In this document: positions 58,859 through 64,000 of the stretch, piece by piece
Numbering within the stretch: the stretch's first letter is position 1
Layout: every line of letters begins with the position of its first letter
NCBI GenBank assembly: GCA_964648465.1
Contig: CAZYMU010000001.1
Span: 92,126 to 156,125 of the forward strand
Length of the DNA stretch: 64,000 bases
Source: Aminicenans sp964648465
GTDB taxonomy: Bacteria > Acidobacteriota > Aminicenantia > Aminicenantales > Aminicenantaceae
Reading direction: 5' to 3'
Position numbers and translations under genes: made by a program
Notes under the pieces: generated by a model
What the model was told of the DNA's origin: nothing
What the model saw: only the letters and a program-made list of their open reading frames with translations
Databases searched by the model: none

Positions 58859-59893
58859 ATGAGAAAATATTCAGATTTCAGAAGTGATACAGTTACCCGG
58901 CCAACAAAAAGAATGCGAAAAGCAATGGCTGAGGCTGTTGTGGGAGATGATGTTTTAGGAGATGACCCTACGGTTCAAAAACTTGAATCTATGACAGCAG
59001 AAATGATGGGGAAAGAGGCTAGTTTGTATGTTCCTTCTGGAACTATGGGAAATTCTATCGCAGTCAAAGTGTGGACAACAGAATTGGATGAGGTCATTGT
59101 AGAAGCAAAGTCCCATATTTATAACATGGAATCCACACACATGACTTTTATATCAAGAATTACTCCTCGTCCGATCACTTCTAATCGTGGAGCAATGGAC
59201 CCTGAGGAAATTGAACGCAACATAAGAATACCTTCTGTTCATTTCCCAAGGACATCTCTTATTTGTGTTGAAAATACTCATAATGCTTGGAGTGGGGCAG
59301 TTGTGCCAATAGAAAATTTAAGAGCTGTTAGAGAAGTTGCGGATAAGCATAATTTGAAAATTCATTTTGATGGAGCACGAGTTTTTAATGCCAGTGTTGC
59401 TTCAGGAATCCATGTGAAAGAGTATGCGAAGATTGGGGATTCTATGATGTTCTGTCTTTCAAAAGGGCTATCTTCTCCAGTAGGTTCGATGTTGGTTGGC
59501 TCGAGGAATTTTATAGAATATGCTCGTAGAATAAGAAAAGCGTTAGGTGGGGGAATGAGGCAGGCGGGAATTCTGGCAGCAGCAGGAATCATATCTTTAA
59601 CTGAGATGGTAGATAGGTTAAAGGAGGATCATGTTAGGGCAAAAAATCTGGCTATAGGCATTGCTGGATTTCCTGGAATTGACCTAGATCCTGAAAACAT
59701 AGAAACCGATATCGTAATATTTGGCTTTAATCATCCAACTCTTTCTACTCAAGAACTTCTGTCCCAATTAGAGGATCGTGGCATATTGGCTTTGCCTGTT
59801 GCAGGAGGGTCCCGTTTTGTAACAAATAAAGATATAGACGATGAAGATGTAGATCGTGCAATAGCGGCTTTCAGAGCAATCCTTTTAAAATGA
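58859..59893 (+). CDS. ltaE: Low-specificity L-threonine aldolase
   Basis: This PLP-dependent fold-type I enzyme has 344 residues. It starts with DFRSDTVTRPTKRMRKAM, then GDDVLGDDPTVQKLE, PSGTMGNSIA and HFDGARVFNA, with Schiff-base Lys202 in FCLSKGLSSPVGS. It cleaves L-threonine or L-allo-threonine to glycine and acetaldehyde, fitting amino-acid catabolism. AAAGGAG precedes the start, with an AT-rich promoter region upstream. It stands alone between the minus-strand run and a broken oxidoreductase. Confidence 0.93.
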   Translation: MRKYSDFRSDTVTRPTKRMRKAMAEAVVGDDVLGDDPTVQKLESMTAEMMGKEASLYVPSGTMGNSIAVKVWTTELDEVIVEAKSHIYNMESTHMTFISRITPRPITSNRGAMDPEEIERNIRIPSVHFPRTSLICVENTHNAWSGAVVPIENLRAVREVADKHNLKIHFDGARVFNASVASGIHVKEYAKIGDSMMFCLSKGLSSPVGSMLVGSRNFIEYARRIRKALGGGMRQAGILAAAGIISLTEMVDRLKEDHVRAKNLAIGIAGFPGIDLDPENIETDIVIFGFNHPTLSTQELLSQLEDRGILALPVAGGSRFVTNKDIDDEDVDRAIAAFRAILLK

Positions 59894-59894
59894 A

Positions 59895-60257
59895 TTATTC
59901 ATATTCTATTGCTTCAGCAACTACCTGCACGATATCTTTTACTTTAATACTTTCTTTTTCTTTGTCCTTGAGTCCATCTTGAATCATTTTTTGGTAGAAA
60001 GGGCATGATGTAACAACAACATCAACATCAGAATCAATTATTTCATCTGTTCTAATATGATTTATACGGATCCCAAGTGATTCCTCTGCCTACATCAATC
60101 CACCCCAAGCTCCACAGCAAAAACTGTGTTCTTTGTTGTTTTTAAGTTCGATTATAGTTTTCTGGCTCAACTTTGATAGGATATCTCGGGGTTCGTTAAT
60201 AATATTATTTTGTCTGCCTAAATAGCAAGAATCATGATATGTAAACAGCTCTTTCAT
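59895..60257 (-). pseudogene. Truncated Fe-S oxidoreductase (CCG domain) with in-frame TAG
   Basis: From 60257 the minus strand reads TYHDSCYLGRQNNIINEPRD, then HSFCCGAWGGLM. An in-frame TAG at 60090-60092 follows, and the frame continues AEESLGIRINHIRTDE, VVVTSCPFYQKMIQDGL and KVKDIVQVVAEAIEYE to TAA at 59895-59897. This is the second CCG cysteine domain of heterodisulfide reductase D / GlpC / FadF-like Fe-S oxidoreductases (HDxCYLGR...SFCCGAGGGxM...CPFC). Everything N-terminal to it is missing, with a stop upstream. Deletion plus nonsense mutation make it a pseudogene. Confidence 0.75.
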
Positions 60258-60288
60258 GTTACAATTTATTGAAAGCCTTTATATTTCC

Positions 60289-61110
60289 TTAAAATGGAAT
60301 AGCAATACCCCATATGAATTTATAAAATTTTTTCTTATTTTCAAGTCGGCTTTCAGTTATGTCTTTCCAGAGGCTTGTTCCAATGGACAGTTCGAAATAA
60401 TCCAGGAGTTTTATTCTGATGATCAAATCTGCTCTGACAGTCTGGGCAAGTGAGAAGATTTTTTCACTTTGAGATAACACCTGAAGATTTGCAACTGCAA
60501 GTTTTTTTAGGCGTAGGCCTAATCTTATACCATATTCTTGGCGCACTTTCTCTCCCGAAAAGTCGAGATGTCCTTTATGATTTGTGTGGTGAAGAAACCA
60601 TGTGAACGGTTCGACATAAAAAGTCTCTGTTTGGAAAGGAATGCCGAATCCGATGTAATTGCGGTTAAGATAAAAAGATTTTTGGTTAAGATGGCTCTGG
60701 AAGTCAGAGTCATGGTTGCTGTCATGGCCTATTATAAAGACAAGGTTTTCGAAAGGAGAATGCCTTAGAGAAAAATGCCAGTCGAATTTAGTCCTCCTTC
60801 CGTCATCATCATGAGTGATAAGTTGACCGAGGAAACTCGTGTTTCTCGTGAAAAAAATGCGGTTTTGAAATCCATAATTCCATCTGTCTTCAGGGCCACT
60901 GAGGTCATTATAGCTTGGGAAGGTACATGGGAATTGAAGCTGTACAAAGTACTCTCCATGGATGAATATTTTATGCTGCTCAGATAGAATTTTTTTGTTT
61001 AGATCAGGTCTCCAGATAAATATATCTTGGGCTAAAATTGGACGGCATATAAAAGAGGTTATAAAAACAAACAAAAGAAATAAAATAACAAATGTTTTTT
61101 TAGAATTCAT
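60289..61110 (-). CDS. Outer-membrane barrel protein of unknown family
   Basis: I start at the ATG at 61110, which overlaps the stop of the receptor gene by 11 bases; the open frame extends upstream only inside that gene. The 273-residue protein has a signal peptide (about 1-28, ending ILAQD). Beta-rich sequence follows, with many His/Asp and aromatic residues (IGHDSNHDSDFQSH, FTWFLHHTNHKGH), and ends WGIAIPF with a terminal Phe. It is translationally coupled to the Oar-like receptor. A role beside that receptor is inferred from the overlap. Confidence 0.7.
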   Translation of the reverse strand: MNSKKTFVILFLLFVFITSFICRPILAQDIFIWRPDLNKKILSEQHKIFIHGEYFVQLQFPCTFPSYNDLSGPEDRWNYGFQNRIFFTRNTSFLGQLITHDDDGRRTKFDWHFSLRHSPFENLVFIIGHDSNHDSDFQSHLNQKSFYLNRNYIGFGIPFQTETFYVEPFTWFLHHTNHKGHLDFSGEKVRQEYGIRLGLRLKKLAVANLQVLSQSEKIFSLAQTVRADLIIRIKLLDYFELSIGTSLWKDITESRLENKKKFYKFIWGIAIPF

Positions 61111-63886
61111 AAGCCAACCCAATACGGAATACCCTTGGAGATTGAATTTCTGTTGCAAAGCGGAGAGGAAATTCTGGCCCTGTCCATTCATTTTCTTCTG
61201 TGGCAAGCCCACGATTAAGAATATTAAATCCGTCGAGAATTATTCTCAATCTTTTTTCTCCAAAATTTAATTGTTTCTCAATTCTTATGTCTATTGTTCT
61301 ATTGTATTCATATCTGGCAACCCCACGGGGGTGAGCCATGATATAAAAAGGACCCTGGTTAAATCCGGTAATTATGATCTTTCTTGCAAAAGGTTGACCG
61401 TCGTAATATTTAATGATAAATGCAATTCTTATGTCAAATGGAACTAAATAATTAAAGCCGAGCCTGCCAGTGTAACCTCTGTCAAAGCGCAGCCTTCCTT
61501 TAGCATTAATAAGGGTATTTGGATTATCATATAGAGTTCCTGTGAGTCCGTCATCATTTTCCCATTCTGTATTTCCAGGATTTGTTGTTCCATCTGCCTG
61601 GATTGCGGTAAGCGAAAGGAAGAAAGTGAATTTCGAACTGAATTTTTTAATAAGGTTTAGGTCAAAACCATAATAATTGGATACTCTTTTATCTGACTCC
61701 CAGTTGGAAAGAATAAAAAAATCCTGACCTAGACTTTCTTCCTTTTGATTATATACAGTGAAAAGCAGGTCATCATTAGTGAACGGAATAGTATCATCGC
61801 CATAGTCTATGAAGTATACTGGATTATATTCAGAAAATGGTACCCCAATGTTAACTGTTTTTATAAGATTGTTTGTCGCCCTGTAAAATCCTCCGAGAGA
61901 AAAATACCAGTTGGAACTGAAGGTGCAGGCATAAGAAATAGCAACCTCATCAGTGTACGGTCTTTTTAAATCAGGGTCAATTCTTGAGAAAAAAGGCCCC
62001 TCCCGCCTGATTAGTGTACCTATTTCATCTTCTTGAAAGAGATTGTCTTTGTTTTTATCCTGCCATGTGTAAACAGATCCTCCGAGGGCATCAGGATTGC
62101 CGTATGTCAGATAGTGAAGGGGCAGGGTGAAATAGTAACGTGCAAAAGAAATTTTCAATGCCGATGTTTTTGCTTTAGATAGAGGAATGACGAATCCGAC
62201 CCGGGGAGCAATATTTAGCCAATTAATACTGCTTTTTATTCCTGTTCCATCCGAAAGAGAAAATTGGTTAGGTATTCCTCCTCTGCTTGAAGCAAGGTTA
62301 AACCCAAAATAAAAGGAGAAAAAATTTGAAAGAGTTACTGTGTTTTGCAAAAAAAGATTTAAATGGAAAGCTGACTCCTGATGCTCAATAGGAGTATTAT
62401 ATTTAACGATTTCAAGGGGAAGGCCCTGGAAAAAATGTAGGTGAAGATTGTCTTTGATTTCTTGCAGTGAAGAGGAAACACAGTGCTGCAATTGGAAGCC
62501 GTATTGTAATTTGTATCTTGCAGTTGTGAAGAATGAAAAAAGCGATTCTCCTTTTACAAGAAAATTTAAACGGCTGCGTTTATCGTGCGAGGCAAAAGGA
62601 GCTGCTCCAGAAAGAATTTTATTGAAGATATCAATTCCGTAATTGACAAGAGGCTCATTTTGGTAAGAGGAATGGATGTTTCCATGGCTGAAACAAAGGC
62701 CCGCCTTAAGGAAATTGTTCTCTCGAATTCTAAAGTTCCATATAGCTTGAAATACATTATAGAGATCTCTTCGGTCAGAAGTTGAGGAGAAAGGAACATT
62801 CCTTTCTGCACCAAAAGATGGATGAGACAGGATTTGTCCTGTCCAAAAAAGACGCAGTGTGCTTTTAGAATAGCGGAATTTTAAACTTAAAAGGCCGGAT
62901 AAGACTGAAGATTTATCCTCTTTTTCATAGTCTGCTAAATTACGTGATGTATCAAAGGCAGATACTGAACTGAAGAACGAAATTTTCCCTGGGATTATAG
63001 GGCCTGACAGATGGAAATTTCCTTCTGTTAAATGATTGAATGAGTGGCTTTCAAAGATTCCTTCTTTCCTCAAAGTAGGGGATATGTTGGAACTTTGTAA
63101 CGATTTATGGATGTTAAAAATTGAGATGCTGCCGTGGTATTCATCTGTCTCTTCCCTTGTCATAAAGTTAAAGTATCCACCTGGATTAAGGGCTTGAACC
63201 GGGTGCGCGGCATTAATAAGCTGGGTATAACGCAGTGAGTAAAAATCAGCAAAAAAAAGGGGTTTGCCTGTCCAGTAAGGGTCGGTAACATCCATTCCGT
63301 TGAGTAGATAAGTATTCTGAGTCCAGGAACAACTTCCTCTTGAACTGTAGAGGGCAGGGATGCTCCCCCAAAGACCTCCTACGTCAATACGGTTGGTTGT
63401 TGCTGATAAATCCTGGTTTTCTATAAGAGACCAAACATTATGAGCTGAAGGTAATTCATTGATTTGAGATTCATCGAGGATTGTTTGATATATACAGTTG
63501 GAGAAATCGAGACGTGTTATTCTGGATGTTGAAGATTCATTACTTTTAAATATGACCTTTATATAGAGGGTTTGAGAAGGTTCTAGAAAAACATTCTCTA
63601 TAATATAGGATTTAAATCCTTTAGCATCGAATCGTATTATATATTGACCAAGAGCAATCCCACAAATCTGAAATGAACCTGTAGAATCACTGATAAATTC
63701 TTGTTTAAAATCCGTCCCTTTGTTTGATATAGAAATCTGAACATTCGGAAGGGCTTGATTGTTAGAGTTAATAATTTGTCCCAACAATGTGCCGTAGTCA
63801 TCCGCAAAGACCTTAGAGCCAAAAAAAAGTATAAAAATGATAAAAAAAATGTAAATAAAGCGTTTTTTCTGAATGATAATATTCAG
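61100..63886 (-). CDS. TonB-dependent (Oar-like) receptor with CarboxypepD_reg domain
   Basis: The protein has about 928 residues. A signal peptide ending KVFADD is followed by a carboxypeptidase-regulatory-like beta domain (GTLLGQIINSNNQALPNVQI). A plug-like segment comes next (RGSCSWTQNTYLLNGMDVTD), and then a large beta barrel ending IGLAYEF. This is the Oar/SusC-like receptor layout. The frame opens at ATG 63967. A TTGACA promoter lies inside that stretch and AAAGGAG lies at 63897-63903, so I place the start at CTG 63886 (or a nearby ATT). This leaves a normal 28-residue signal peptide. The ligand is unknown. Confidence 0.8.
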   Translation of the reverse strand: MNIIIQKKRFIYIFFIIFILFFGSKVFADDYGTLLGQIINSNNQALPNVQISISNKGTDFKQEFISDSTGSFQICGIALGQYIIRFDAKGFKSYIIENVFLEPSQTLYIKVIFKSNESSTSRITRLDFSNCIYQTILDESQINELPSAHNVWSLIENQDLSATTNRIDVGGLWGSIPALYSSRGSCSWTQNTYLLNGMDVTDPYWTGKPLFFADFYSLRYTQLINAAHPVQALNPGGYFNFMTREETDEYHGSISIFNIHKSLQSSNISPTLRKEGIFESHSFNHLTEGNFHLSGPIIPGKISFFSSVSAFDTSRNLADYEKEDKSSVLSGLLSLKFRYSKSTLRLFWTGQILSHPSFGAERNVPFSSTSDRRDLYNVFQAIWNFRIRENNFLKAGLCFSHGNIHSSYQNEPLVNYGIDIFNKILSGAAPFASHDKRSRLNFLVKGESLFSFFTTARYKLQYGFQLQHCVSSSLQEIKDNLHLHFFQGLPLEIVKYNTPIEHQESAFHLNLFLQNTVTLSNFFSFYFGFNLASSRGGIPNQFSLSDGTGIKSSINWLNIAPRVGFVIPLSKAKTSALKISFARYYFTLPLHYLTYGNPDALGGSVYTWQDKNKDNLFQEDEIGTLIRREGPFFSRIDPDLKRPYTDEVAISYACTFSSNWYFSLGGFYRATNNLIKTVNIGVPFSEYNPVYFIDYGDDTIPFTNDDLLFTVYNQKEESLGQDFFILSNWESDKRVSNYYGFDLNLIKKFSSKFTFFLSLTAIQADGTTNPGNTEWENDDGLTGTLYDNPNTLINAKGRLRFDRGYTGRLGFNYLVPFDIRIAFIIKYYDGQPFARKIIITGFNQGPFYIMAHPRGVARYEYNRTIDIRIEKQLNFGEKRLRIILDGFNILNRGLATEENEWTGPEFPLRFATEIQSPRVFRIGLAYEF

Positions 63887-63917
63887 TTGTTTTTTCTCCT
63901 TTACAATGTATTCAATA

Positions 63918-63946
63918 TTTATTACTTTTTTATATACTACTGTCAA
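63918..63946 (-). promoter_or_regulatory. Promoter of the Oar-like receptor gene
   Basis: On the minus strand TTGACA (63946-63941), a 17-base spacer and AATAAA (63923-63918) lie just before the AAAGGAG ribosome site at 63897-63903. The -35 box is perfect. It lies downstream of the first ATG of the open frame, which argues against that ATG. Confidence 0.5.
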
Positions 63947-64000
63947 GACAAAAATAGACATGATCAATGACTATGAAGTTGAGAAAGAAAACAATATTTA

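Noticed and set aside
60090..60092. In-frame TAG as possible pyrrolysine or recoded codon
   Set aside because: The gene also lacks its whole N-terminal part and any start, other genes in the window end normally with TAG, and no recoding signal is visible. A nonsense mutation is simpler.
1..64000. CRISPR arrays, rRNA genes, intact insertion sequences or prophage
   Set aside because: No regularly spaced direct repeats, no rRNA-like segments and no transposase, integrase or phage structural genes were seen.

Overview
This is an AT-rich bacterial chromosome segment using the standard code. The cell was a diderm with LPS: it has a heptose-core pathway (rfaE1/rfaE2 plus a heptosyltransferase), BamD, several outer-membrane barrels, an Oar/TonB-type receptor and ExbD. 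It was rod-shaped (mreBCD-mrdA-rodA). Gene content points to growth on peptides and amino acids: two OPT oligopeptide transporters, CstA, an NSS amino-acid symporter, a C69 dipeptidase, a secreted subtilase and a threonine aldolase. The mix of deep-branching housekeeping proteins, DUF4097/DUF5668/DUF507 families and CarboxypepD_reg receptors resembles Candidatus Aminicenantes or Acidobacteriota relatives. That placement is inferred from impression, not from a search.

Layout. 1-1.1 kb: tail of a probable lipoate-protein ligase and an unknown gene. 1.1-7.0 kb: two back-to-back ECF sigma/anti-sigma modules. The left one carries LiaF-like membrane proteins and a DUF4097 protein; the right one carries an HtrA-like protein that has lost two catalytic residues. 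7.1-10.9 kb: trmH, a methyltransferase and LPS heptose genes. 11-15 kb: barrel fragment, tRNA-Leu(CAA), glutamine synthetase, C69 dipeptidase. 15.2-20.5 kb: TCA genes mdh, icd and acnB with a fumarase fragment. 20.5-26 kb: EF-Tu-domain-2-like protein, M23 peptidase, fmt-def, a PqqD-like protein and an OPT transporter. 26.4-34.3 kb: elongasome operon ending in a fused radical SAM protein. 34.5-40 kb: thioredoxin-like, ExbD, CstA, second OPT, ACT protein. 40-42.4 kb: amidotransferase and PKD protein. 42.5-58.7 kb: a long minus-strand run holding DUF507 genes, NSS transporter with a tiny partner, truB-nrnA-rbfA-DUF503-infB-nusA, miaB-recN, subtilase, barrel, bamD, epimerase, rpe and a PASTA protein. 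58.9-64 kb: threonine aldolase, a broken Fe-S oxidoreductase and two outer-membrane proteins.

Two window-wide patterns stand out. First, the gaps hold at least five decayed gene ends: outer-membrane barrel, fumarase beta, short-chain dehydrogenase, acyl-CoA dehydrogenase and CCG-type Fe-S oxidoreductase. Second, a short motif close to GTGAATAATCCAGGTTAA recurs about eleven times, only between genes. Once it forms the inverted ends of a 156-bp MITE-like unit, and elsewhere it borders larger composite repeats shared between the 13 kb, 26 kb and 39 kb gaps. The most system-like locus is the paired ECF module with the HtrA-like pseudoprotease.
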